A stretch of DNA of 64,000 nt from Burkholderia sp. Bp9143 (GTDB taxonomy: Bacteria; Pseudomonadota; Gammaproteobacteria; Burkholderiales; Burkholderiaceae): contig NZ_QTPO01000041.1 of the NCBI RefSeq assembly GCF_003853645.1, positions 1 through 64,000 on the forward strand. Reading direction: 5' to 3'. The position numbers and the translations under genes were made by a program. Positions 54,790 through 62,755 of this stretch are shown here, one piece after another; the stretch's first letter is position 1, and each line of letters starts with the position of its first letter. A model generated the notes under the pieces. It saw nothing but the letters and a program-made list of their open reading frames with translations. It was not told where the DNA came from and made no database searches.

Positions 54790-55719
54790 TCACACGTACA
54801 GGTAGCGCACGAGGTGGAAGAACACCGGCGCCGCGAAGCAGACCGAGTCGACACGGTCGAGCATCCCGCCGTGGCCCGCGATCATCGAGCCCCAGTCCTT
54901 GGTGCCGAGCGAGCGCTTCACGGCCGACAGCACGAGGCCGCCGACGAAGCCCGCGATCACGATCGCCAGCGAGATCCCGAACGCCGCGCCGAAGCTGAAC
55001 GGCGTCACGCGATACAGTGACGCGCCGCACAGCGTCGCGAGCAGGCCGCCGCCGATGAAGCCTTCGACCGTCTTCGACGGCGACAGCTGCGGCGCGATCT
55101 TGCGCCGTCCGAACAATTTGCCGACCACGTACTGCAGCACGTCGCTGATCTGCACGACGAACAGGAAGAAGAACAGCAGCAGCGCGTTCTGCCCGACGTA
55201 GTGCGGAATGTCGAGGATCAGCACGGCCGGCGCATGGCTCAGCCCGTACACGCACACCATCAGCGCCCAGTTGATCTTTGCGTTGCGGCTCAGGAATTCG
55301 CGCGTGTCCTGCGTGAGCGCCGACACCAGCGACATCGCGAAGAACAGGTGCACCGGCACGAAGATCGAGTACATCCCGTACCAGTTGATCCCGAGCAGCA
55401 GGTACTGCACGGGAATCGCGACGAAGAACGCGATGAAGAGCGTCGTATGGTCGCTCGCGGTCGTCGGCGTGAGCGTGATGAACTCGCGCAGCGTCAGGTA
55501 CGACAGCAACGCGAACACGAGATACGTGATGTTGTTGCCGAGGCTGATCGCGATGACCATGATCGCGATCATCGCCCACCACGCGCGGATGCGCTGGTTC
55601 AGGTTGACGATGGTCGCGCTGGTGCCGCCGCTGCGCGCGCCGAGGATCGCGCCGATCACGGTCGCGAGCACCAGCACGCCGGTGACGCCCGCGACCAGTT
55701 CCCAGAAGAGAGTTCGCAT
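54790..55719 (-). CDS. CDP-diacylglycerol synthase (CdsA/YnbB-like)
   Basis: The 309-residue membrane protein has about eight spans and the CDS signature 'SAVKRSLGTKDWGSMIAGHG' followed by 'GMLDRVDS' near the C-terminus. It makes CDP-diacylglycerol from CTP and phosphatidate. With the neighbouring PlsC-like, CDP-alcohol phosphatidyltransferase, hydrolase and phosphatase genes it matches the gene set of E. coli ynbABCD, so it is likely the YnbB equivalent rather than the housekeeping CdsA. It lies 36 nt downstream of the acyltransferase gene on the same strand. Confidence 0.9.
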   Translation of the reverse strand: MRTLFWELVAGVTGVLVLATVIGAILGARSGGTSATIVNLNQRIRAWWAMIAIMVIAISLGNNITYLVFALLSYLTLREFITLTPTTASDHTTLFIAFFVAIPVQYLLLGINWYGMYSIFVPVHLFFAMSLVSALTQDTREFLSRNAKINWALMVCVYGLSHAPAVLILDIPHYVGQNALLLFFFLFVVQISDVLQYVVGKLFGRRKIAPQLSPSKTVEGFIGGGLLATLCGASLYRVTPFSFGAAFGISLAIVIAGFVGGLVLSAVKRSLGTKDWGSMIAGHGGMLDRVDSVCFAAPVFFHLVRYLYV

Positions 55720-55755
55720 GAGGAGGTCCGGAAAAGAGAGGGGAGGGGGCCGCGT

Positions 55756-56388
55756 TCAGCCGGCCGGCCGCTGCGGCGGCGCGAGCGCGACGATCGCGTC
55801 GCGCATGCGGGCGAGGAAGGTCGGCTTGTCTTCGCTGGCGCCGAGCGCGTCGTTCGCGCCGAAATGCACCTTGCAGATCAGCGGCACGGGCCAGATCGCG
55901 CCCTTCGGCATGATGCGCTGCAGGTTCTCGAGATAGACCGGCGCGAGCGCGACGTTCGGAAACTCGGTCGCGAGATGGAAGAGGCCGCTCTTGAACGGCT
56001 GCGGCAACACGTCGGCGCCGCGCGTGCCTTCCGGGAAGATGATGATCGAGTGGCCTTGCCGCAGCGCGTCGCGCACCGGGTCAAGAGGATCGCCGCCAGA
56101 TTCGCGGTGACGGTCGATCAGCACGACGTTCAGCAGCTTCTGCGCGATGTGGCGCTTCAGGTTGCTGCTGTCCCAGTAGTCGCGCGCCGCGACGGGCCGC
56201 ACGACCGCGCGCACGTCGCGCGGCAGCGCGGCGAGGATCGCGAGCGTGTCGATATGGCTCGTGTGGTTCGAGAAGTAGATCTTCTGCGTCGGGGAAGGCG
56301 GCGCCTGATGCCAGACCGGATACGCGCCGGCGACGAGCCGCACGATCGACAGCAGGAAATCGCGCTGCCAGACGTTCAGGATGTTCAT
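55756..56388 (-). CDS. PlsC-type lysophospholipid acyltransferase
   Basis: The 210-residue protein has the acyltransferase motifs 'YFSNHTSHIDTLAILA' (HxxxxD as HTSHID) and 'SIIIFPEGTRG' (EGTR). It should acylate a lysophosphatidic acid or similar lipid and supply substrate for the CdsA-like enzyme encoded next. I chose the Met giving MNILNVWQ with GGAGG about 9 nt upstream; a longer frame extends 33 codons upstream. Confidence 0.88.
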   Translation of the reverse strand: MNILNVWQRDFLLSIVRLVAGAYPVWHQAPPSPTQKIYFSNHTSHIDTLAILAALPRDVRAVVRPVAARDYWDSSNLKRHIAQKLLNVVLIDRHRESGGDPLDPVRDALRQGHSIIIFPEGTRGADVLPQPFKSGLFHLATEFPNVALAPVYLENLQRIMPKGAIWPVPLICKVHFGANDALGASEDKPTFLARMRDAIVALAPPQRPAG

Positions 56389-56837
56389 CGGCGCCGCGCC
56401 TCCTGCCTGCATGCCCGCGCGGCCGCGCATGCGCGGCGGGCGGAATCCCGGAATGCCGGCGCGGCAGGATGCGCGCCGGACGGCCATTGTTCAAGTTTTT
56501 TCAAATTCGTGGCTGCCTGTCGCAGGGCCGCGATAATCGGACGATGCGCCGGCGGACGTTGCGTCGCGGCGAATTCGCCGGTCGACGGCGTGATAATCGG
56601 CTGTTGCACGAGCGCCCGGTCACAGTTCGAATGAATTGCTGCGTTCACGGGCCAGCGGATTATCGCGAGTTTCCGTCGAAAACGCCAGAATGCCCGGCGC
56701 GGCCGAAGCGGGGCGCGGCTTGACGCGTCGGGGCCGCTCGGCGACGATTACGACCACCTGTCAGCCGCCTCTGGCGGTTGCGCCGCCCGGGGCATGGCGG
56801 CTGGAAACGTGTCCGAACGTGCCGAACCCATACAACG
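56389..56837. other. Divergent promoter region of the ynb-like locus
   Basis: This 449-bp spacer between leftward plsC-cdsA and rightward ynbA-like genes has no convincing gene. It probably holds the control region for both halves of the locus. Confidence 0.5.
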
Positions 56838-57443
56838 ATGAGCCTCTACGCACTCAAACCGAAATTCCAGAACCGTCTGCGTCCGTTCGCGGATTCGCTT
56901 GCCGAACGCGGCGTGACCGCCAACCAGGTCACGCTGTTCGCGGCCGGCGGCTCGATCGTCGTTGGCGCGCTCGCGGGGCTCGGCGTGTTCGCCCGCGTGC
57001 TGTTCCTGCTGATCCCGATCTGGCTGTTCGTGCGGATGGCGCTCAACGCGATCGACGGCATGCTCGCCCGCGAACACGGACAGAAGAGCACGCTCGGCGC
57101 GTACCTGAACGAGCTCGGCGACATCGTGTCCGATGTCGCGCTCGTGCTGCCGTTCCTCGCGATTCCCGCGTTCGTGCCGGCAGACGTCTGGCTGTTCGCG
57201 CTGGCGGCGGTCATCGTCGAATGCGCGGGGCTGATCGGCCCGCTCGCCGGCGCGACGCGCCGCTATGACGGCCCGTTCGGCAAGAGCGACCGCGCGCTCG
57301 CGCTCGGCGCGTTCGCGCTGTGGATCGGCTTCGGCCTGCCGGTCGGCAGCGTCGCCGCGTGGCTGTGGCGCGTGCTGATCGTGTTGTCGATCGTGACGGT
57401 GGTGCGCCGCGTGCAAGCCGGCATCGCCGAAGCGGGCGGTTGA
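56838..57443 (+). CDS. ynbA: CDP-alcohol phosphatidyltransferase (YnbA-like)
   Basis: This 201-residue membrane protein opens 'MSLYALKPKFQNRLRPFAD' and has about five spans. The CDP-alcohol phosphatidyltransferase motif is 'NAIDGMLAREHGQKSTLG' followed by 'AYLNELGDIVSD'. In the canonical DxxDGxxAR...GxxxDxxxD motif the first and third Asp are Asn here (Asn70, Asn91), while Asp73 and Asp95 remain. E. coli YnbA, as I recall it, shares these Asn residues and the 'GPFGKSDRAL' stretch. It should join a CDP-lipid to an unknown alcohol. The locus encodes hydrolase and phosphatase downstream. Confidence 0.88.
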   Translation: MSLYALKPKFQNRLRPFADSLAERGVTANQVTLFAAGGSIVVGALAGLGVFARVLFLLIPIWLFVRMALNAIDGMLAREHGQKSTLGAYLNELGDIVSDVALVLPFLAIPAFVPADVWLFALAAVIVECAGLIGPLAGATRRYDGPFGKSDRALALGAFALWIGFGLPVGSVAAWLWRVLIVLSIVTVVRRVQAGIAEAGG

Positions 57444-57521
57444 CGGCGGCCGCCCGCGGTAGAAGGACCGGCGCCGGAGGGCGGCGCCGCATGATTCGAA
57501 TAACGAAACGAGAGAGATCGC

Positions 57522-59291
57522 ATGAGCACACGCACGGCCCGTGAGGCCGACTTCGTCACGCACGACGGCGAAACGCTGTTCTATCGTCACTGGCCCGCGA
57601 CGGCCCCGCGCTGCCGCGGCGCGATCGTGCTGCTGCATCGCGGCCACGAACATTCGGCGCGCGTCGCGCACCTCGTCGACGAGCTCGACCTGCCGGACTT
57701 CGCGTTCTTCGCGTGGGATGCGCGAGGCCACGGCCGCTCGCCCGGCGCGCGCGGCTACAGCCCGAGCGCGGCCGCGTCGGTGCGCGACCTGCAGACCTTC
57801 GTCGAGCATATCCGCGACACGCACGGCATCGCGATCGAAGACACGGCCGTGGTCGGGCAGAGCGTCGGCGCGGTGCTCGCGGCCACCTGGGTGCACGATT
57901 ATGCACCGCCGATCCGCTGTCTCGTGGTCGCGTCGCCGGCATTTCACATCAAGCTCTACGTGCCGTTCGCGCGGCCGGGGCTGCGGCTGATGCACAAGCT
58001 GCGCGGGCTGTTCTACGTGAACAGTTACGTGAAGCCGAAATTTCTCACGCACGATCCCGAACGGATCGCGAGCTATGCGGCCGATCCGCTGATCACGCGG
58101 CCGATCGCCGTCAACATGCTGCTCGACCTGCACGACACGGCGCAGCGGATCGTCGCCGATGCGGCGGCGATCACCGTGCCGACGCAGCTGCTGATCTCGG
58201 GCGCCGACTGGGTCGTGCATCGCGGCCCGCAGGACCGCTTTTTCGAGCGGCTCGGCGCCGCGCGCAAGGAGCGCATCGTGCTGCCCGGCTTCTATCACGA
58301 CACGCTCGGCGAGCGCGACCGTGCGCAGGCGCTCGCGCCGCTGCGCGCGTTCGTGCTGCGCGAGTTCGATGCGCCGAGCCCGCGCGTGTCGCTCGCCGAT
58401 GCCGACCGGCGCGGCGCGTTCCACGACGAATACGCGGCGCTCGGCCGGCCGCCCGCGAATCCGTTCGCACGTGCTTATTGGGCGATCACGCGGGCAGGGC
58501 TGAAGGCCGGCGGCGCGCTGTCGGACGGCATCGCGCTCGGGCTGCGGCTCGGCTTCGATTCGGGCTCGACGCTCGACTACGTGTACCGCAACCGTGCGCA
58601 GGGCCGGCTCGGCGTCGGCGCGCTGATCGACCGCACCTATCTCGATTCGCCGGGCTGGGTCGGCATCCGTCAGCGCAAGGTGCATCTGCAGGAACTGATC
58701 GGCGCGGCGATCGGCCGGCTGCGCGGCCACGGCGAGCCGGTGCGGATCGTCGACATCGCGGCCGGGCACGGACGCTATGTGCTCGATGCGATCGCGACGG
58801 CCGCCGAACGCGACGGCGCGGCGCCCGACGACATCACGCTGCGCGACTACAGCCCGCCGAACGTCGAGGCCGGGCGCGTGCTGATCGCGCAGCGCGGCCT
58901 GGAGCCGATCGCGCGCTTCGAGCGCGGCGACGCGTTCGACGAGGCGTCGCTCGCGACGCTCGAGCCGCGCCCGACGCTGGCGATCGTGTCGGGGCTGTAC
59001 GAGCTGTTCGGCGAGAACGCGCTGATCGAGCGCTCGCTGCGCGGGCTCGCGCAGGCGGTGCCGCCCGGCGGCTATCTCGTCTATACCGGGCAGCCGTGGC
59101 ATCCGCAGCTCGAATTCATCGCGCGTGCGCTGAACAATCATCGCGGCGACGCGACCTGGGTGATGCGCCGCCGGTCGCAGGCCGAGATGGACGAGCTCGT
59201 CGCACGCGCGGGCTTTCGCAAGCTCGACCAGCGGATCGACGAGATGGGCATCTTCACGGTCAGCCTCGCGCAGCGGGTCGACGCGTCATGA
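57522..59291 (+). CDS. ynbC: Bifunctional alpha/beta hydrolase - SAM methyltransferase (YnbC-like)
   Basis: The 589-residue protein has an N-terminal alpha/beta hydrolase (about 1-300) with nucleophile Ser114 in 'VVGQSVGAVLAA' and 'FFAWDARGHGRSPGARGYSP', and a C-terminal class I methyltransferase-like domain with 'VRIVDIAAGHGRYVLDAI' starting near residue 408. The two-domain layout and length match YnbC. It may deacylate and modify a lipid made by the neighbouring enzymes. It starts 78 nt after ynbA and overlaps the next gene as ATGA. Confidence 0.88.
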   Translation: MSTRTAREADFVTHDGETLFYRHWPATAPRCRGAIVLLHRGHEHSARVAHLVDELDLPDFAFFAWDARGHGRSPGARGYSPSAAASVRDLQTFVEHIRDTHGIAIEDTAVVGQSVGAVLAATWVHDYAPPIRCLVVASPAFHIKLYVPFARPGLRLMHKLRGLFYVNSYVKPKFLTHDPERIASYAADPLITRPIAVNMLLDLHDTAQRIVADAAAITVPTQLLISGADWVVHRGPQDRFFERLGAARKERIVLPGFYHDTLGERDRAQALAPLRAFVLREFDAPSPRVSLADADRRGAFHDEYAALGRPPANPFARAYWAITRAGLKAGGALSDGIALGLRLGFDSGSTLDYVYRNRAQGRLGVGALIDRTYLDSPGWVGIRQRKVHLQELIGAAIGRLRGHGEPVRIVDIAAGHGRYVLDAIATAAERDGAAPDDITLRDYSPPNVEAGRVLIAQRGLEPIARFERGDAFDEASLATLEPRPTLAIVSGLYELFGENALIERSLRGLAQAVPPGGYLVYTGQPWHPQLEFIARALNNHRGDATWVMRRRSQAEMDELVARAGFRKLDQRIDEMGIFTVSLAQRVDAS

Positions 59292-60691
59292 GCGCGCTCG
59301 GCGGCGGCGCGGGCGGCAGCCTGGCCGAGCCGGCGGCCGGCGCGCGCGACGCGTCGTTGGCGCTGCGCGTCGGCTGGCTCGCGGCGATGGGCGCGGTGTT
59401 TTTCTCCACTTACGGCTTCGCGAACTGGCTCGCCGCGCGCCGCGCCGTGGTGCCGACCTTCGCGTTCGGCTGGGAGCACGCGATTCCGTTCGTGCCATGG
59501 ACCATCGTACCGTACTGGTCGATCGACCTGCTGTATGCGCTGTCGTTCTTCTTCTGGACCCGCCGCGACGATCTGCTCGATCATGTGAAGCGGCTGTTGA
59601 CCGTGCAGCTGGTGTCGGTCGCGTGCTTCATCGCGTGGCCGCTGCGCTTCGGCTTCGAGCGTCCCGACGCGGGCGGCGTGGCCGGCGCGCTGTTCACGCT
59701 GCTGATGGGATTCGACAAGCCGTTCAACCAGGCGCCGTCGCTGCACATCGGCCTGCTCGTCGTGCTGTGGGCCGTATATGCGAAGCATCTGCGCGGCACG
59801 GCGGCGCGCATCGTGCTGCATCCGTGGTTCGCGGCGATCGGCGTGTCGGTGCTGACGACCTACCAGCATCACGCGATCGACGTGCCGACCGGTGCGGCCG
59901 TCGGCTGTCTGGCGCTGTTCCTGTTTCCGTTGCGTGACGACGCGGGGCGGCTGCCGGGTGCCACCCGTTCGCCGTCCGCTGCCGGCCGCGCGCTCGCGCG
60001 ACGCTATGCGCTCGGTGCGGCACTGGTCGCGCTCTTGGCGCTTGACTGCGTGTCGCGCGCGCCGGGCTGGGCGTTGGCGGCGGGGTGGGGTGCGCTGGCG
60101 CTCGCGTGCGTCGCGTGGATCTATCGGCGCGGCGCGCCCGGTGCGTTCCTGAAGGACGACACGGGCCGCTTCCCGGTATTCATCCGCTGGCTGCTCGCGC
60201 CGACGATCGCGGGCGCGTTCGTCAATTCCAGGGTGTGGACGTTCCGGCAGCCGGCGCCGGTGCGGGTCGACGCGCGCGTGTCGATCGGCCGTACGCCGAC
60301 CACGCGCGACGTGCGGCGCCACGGCTTCACGGCGCTTGTCGACCTGACGGCCGAGATGCCGCGCTGGGTCGCGGCCGACGCGTCGTTCGCGTATGCGGCG
60401 GTGCCGCAGCTCGACCTCGTCGCGCCTACCACCGCGCAGCTCGCGGCGGCCGTCGCGGCGCTCGAGCGCCTGCATGCCGACGGGCGCGACGTGCTGGTCT
60501 GCTGTGCGCTCGGCTACGGGCGAAGCGTGTTGTGCGCGGCCGCCTGGCTCGCCGCGCGGCGGGGGCTCGGCGACGCGCGCGACGCGCTCGCGGCGGTACG
60601 GGCGGTGCGGCCGCGCGCGGTATGGTCGGACGACGGCGTGGCCGTGCTGCAGGACTGGATCGACCGACGCCGCGCGACGGGAGGGGCGTGA
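59288..60691 (+). CDS. ynbD: PAP2-like / dual-specificity phosphatase fusion (YnbD-like)
   Basis: The 467-residue protein has an N-terminal PAP2-like membrane domain ('KPFNQAPSLHIGLLVVLW', 'TTYQHHAIDVPTG') and a C-terminal dual-specificity phosphatase domain with the Cys loop 'CALGYGRSV' (Cys406, Arg412). The residue before the nucleophile is Cys instead of the usual His. The fusion matches YnbD. It could dephosphorylate a phosphatidyl-alcohol phosphate. It overlaps both neighbours by a few bases. Confidence 0.86.
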   Translation: MSALGGGAGGSLAEPAAGARDASLALRVGWLAAMGAVFFSTYGFANWLAARRAVVPTFAFGWEHAIPFVPWTIVPYWSIDLLYALSFFFWTRRDDLLDHVKRLLTVQLVSVACFIAWPLRFGFERPDAGGVAGALFTLLMGFDKPFNQAPSLHIGLLVVLWAVYAKHLRGTAARIVLHPWFAAIGVSVLTTYQHHAIDVPTGAAVGCLALFLFPLRDDAGRLPGATRSPSAAGRALARRYALGAALVALLALDCVSRAPGWALAAGWGALALACVAWIYRRGAPGAFLKDDTGRFPVFIRWLLAPTIAGAFVNSRVWTFRQPAPVRVDARVSIGRTPTTRDVRRHGFTALVDLTAEMPRWVAADASFAYAAVPQLDLVAPTTAQLAAAVAALERLHADGRDVLVCCALGYGRSVLCAAAWLAARRGLGDARDALAAVRAVRPRAVWSDDGVAVLQDWIDRRRATGGA

Positions 60692-61143
60692 TGCGCGATC
60701 CGTCCGCACCGTTCCGGATCGCCGCCGCGCGCGGTGCGCTCGATGCGGGCGCATGGGCGATCGCGGCCGCGCTGGCCGCGGCCGGCGCGGGCTGGTGGAT
60801 CGCGGCGGGGTGGGTGCCGGGGACGATCGCGCGCGTGCTGCTGGCCGCGATCAGCACCGGGTCGGGGATTGCCGCGCTGTGGTACGCGGTGCGCATCGAG
60901 ATCGATCGGCGGCTGTTCGCCGCGCTGGCGCGCGCGGCGTCGGACGACGCGTCGGTCGAGGACGGGTTGGCCGCGCTCGATCGCGCGCTCGCCGATCTCG
61001 GCTGGATCGATGCAGGGAAGGCCGATCGCGCGCTTGCCGCGCGCGTGCGCGGTGCGGTCGGGTTGTGCCGTGCCGGCGTGCTGGTCGCGATCGTGCAGTG
61101 GATCGTGGTCGGGGTGGCGATCGCGGTGCCGCGGATCGGCTAG
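60691..61143 (+). CDS. Hypothetical membrane protein ending the ynb-like operon
   Basis: The 150-residue product has two N-terminal spans (about residues 19-40 and 45-65), a soluble helical middle, and a third span near the C-terminus ('GVLVAIVQWIVVGVAIAVP'). GGAGGGG precedes the ATG, which overlaps the preceding stop (TGATG), so it belongs to the operon. I recognise no family, and E. coli ynbABCD as I know it has no fifth gene. Confidence 0.8.
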   Translation: MRDPSAPFRIAAARGALDAGAWAIAAALAAAGAGWWIAAGWVPGTIARVLLAAISTGSGIAALWYAVRIEIDRRLFAALARAASDDASVEDGLAALDRALADLGWIDAGKADRALAARVRGAVGLCRAGVLVAIVQWIVVGVAIAVPRIG

Positions 61144-61228
61144 CCGTGCGTGCTCGGCTCGGGCGGCTCGGGCGGCCGCGGCGCGGGACGGCCAAACGCG
61201 CCGCGCATCCCGCGTTACACGTCAAGCG

Positions 61229-62251
61229 TCAAGCGTGCGCCACCCGCTGCGTCCGCGTGCGCTTCACCTCGTACATCGCCTGGTCCGCATGCTCGATCAG
61301 CGCGTTCATGTCGGTACCGTCGTCGGGCAGCATCGCGATGCCGACACTGACGCCGAGCCGCAGCGGATGCCCCTCGAATTCGAACGGTTCGCCGACCTGC
61401 CGGGCGAGCCGTGCGCGTTGCGCGTCGACGTCGTCGCGGCCGCCGACGCTCGGCAGGATCACCGCGAACTCGTCGCCGCCCACCCGCGCGACCGTATCCG
61501 AGCGCCGCACGGCGCCGAGCATCCGCGTGGCGATCTCGCGCAGTGCGGCGTCGCCTGCGCGGTGGCCATACCCGTCGTTGATCGGCTTGAGCCCATCCAT
61601 GTCGATGTTGAGGATGCCGAGCCGACCGTTCGCGCGCAGCGCCGTATGCATCGACTGGCGCAGGCGGTCGTAGAACAGCGCGCGGTTCGGCAGGCCGGTG
61701 AGCGCGTCGTGCGTCGCGCGCAGGTAAAGCGCGTTCGCCTCGTTGCGCGCCGCGTGGAACATCGCGGCGGCGATCAGGTCGGCCGTGAGCCGCAGCGTGC
61801 CGGCATCGGCGGCCGAGAAACCGTCGACGTCCGGCGACATCACCTTCAGCACGCCGACCGTCGTCTCCGCATGGGTGAGCGGCATCACCAGCATCGAGCG
61901 CAGCCCGACGCGGCGGCATGCATCGCGATCGACGCGCGGGTCGGTTTCCGAATCCATGCAGTGCAGCAATTCGCCGCGCGTCACGCACAGGCCCGACAGG
62001 CTACCCGAGCGGCGCAGCCGCAGCCCGAGCATCCCGGCGGCGGAGCCCGACGCGGCGCGGTACACCATGTCGTCGCCTTCGGCGAATTCGACCGCCGCAC
62101 CGCTCGCGCCCGTGAGTTGCGGCACCTGCTCGGTCACGTAAGCCATCACGCCGCCGAGATCGAGGCCGAGTTTCGCGATCTCGGTCTGCGCGGCGATGAT
62201 GCGCAGCAGCGTGTCGGGGGACGCCGTGGCGGTGTCGACGTTTTGATCCAA
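61229..62251 (-). CDS. GAF-GGDEF diguanylate cyclase
   Basis: The 340-residue cytoplasmic protein has an N-terminal GAF domain (about 15-165, 'GLRSMLVMPLTHAETTVGVL') and a GGDEF domain with 'ATHDALTGLPNRALFYDRL' and intact 'RVGGDEFAVILP', preceded by an I-site (RRSD), so it should make c-di-GMP with product inhibition. I prefer the TTG start (MDQNVDTATASP) because upstream sequence looks intergenic; an ATG 204 nt upstream is the alternative. It is divergent from bcsB, whose complex responds to c-di-GMP. Confidence 0.87.
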   Translation of the reverse strand: MDQNVDTATASPDTLLRIIAAQTEIAKLGLDLGGVMAYVTEQVPQLTGASGAAVEFAEGDDMVYRAASGSAAGMLGLRLRRSGSLSGLCVTRGELLHCMDSETDPRVDRDACRRVGLRSMLVMPLTHAETTVGVLKVMSPDVDGFSAADAGTLRLTADLIAAAMFHAARNEANALYLRATHDALTGLPNRALFYDRLRQSMHTALRANGRLGILNIDMDGLKPINDGYGHRAGDAALREIATRMLGAVRRSDTVARVGGDEFAVILPSVGGRDDVDAQRARLARQVGEPFEFEGHPLRLGVSVGIAMLPDDGTDMNALIEHADQAMYEVKRTRTQRVAHA

Positions 62252-62755
62252 GTCAGTTTTCCGTGAAGAAAGCCCGGCACGCGGAGCGGGCTTGAGGTAG
62301 CATACGCGCCGCCCACGCGGCAGCGCGTTCCGGGGGGCCCGCAAGGGGTCGCATCCGGCATCCGGCCGATTCGGCGGCGCGACGGTTCGCCGGTCGGGCA
62401 GCGCCGGCAGTATGCCGGTCGGTCCGGCCGGCAGCAACAGCGTAATTCTTGCCATTCAATCGCCGCGCGCAGTATTTCCGACCGTATTGAGTTGTTTTTC
62501 ACTTCGTCTGCACGAATCAGGGTGAATTTCGTCCCTATTTTGAGATAGTGTGACGAATGTGCGAGCGCCGGTGCCAGGCGCGCACCGTCTGACGGGCCGG
62601 CAGCAGAAGCGTGCGCCGCGTCGTTTCGATAAATGCATTCAGGCCAGATTTTGAGGGGAAGCAGTGGGGATGTGCACTCACGGGCATAGCTGCTTTGCGC
62701 GCGCCGCTTGCGGCGCGCTTGATCACCGGTCGACCATGACGATGCGGGGCCGCGC
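62252..62755. other. Intergenic region between GGDEF gene and bcsB
   Basis: The region contains no supportable gene and no recognisable c-di-GMP riboswitch motif. It is locally less GC-rich around 62440-62550 and likely contains the divergent promoters. Confidence 0.5.

Noticed and set aside
56748-59141. A 797-codon minus-strand frame over ynbA-ynbC
   Set aside because: It is antisense to two well-supported genes and shows repetitive Arg/Asp/Gln composition.
62252-62755. A c-di-GMP riboswitch before bcsB
   Set aside because: No GEMM-like conserved blocks could be found on either strand.
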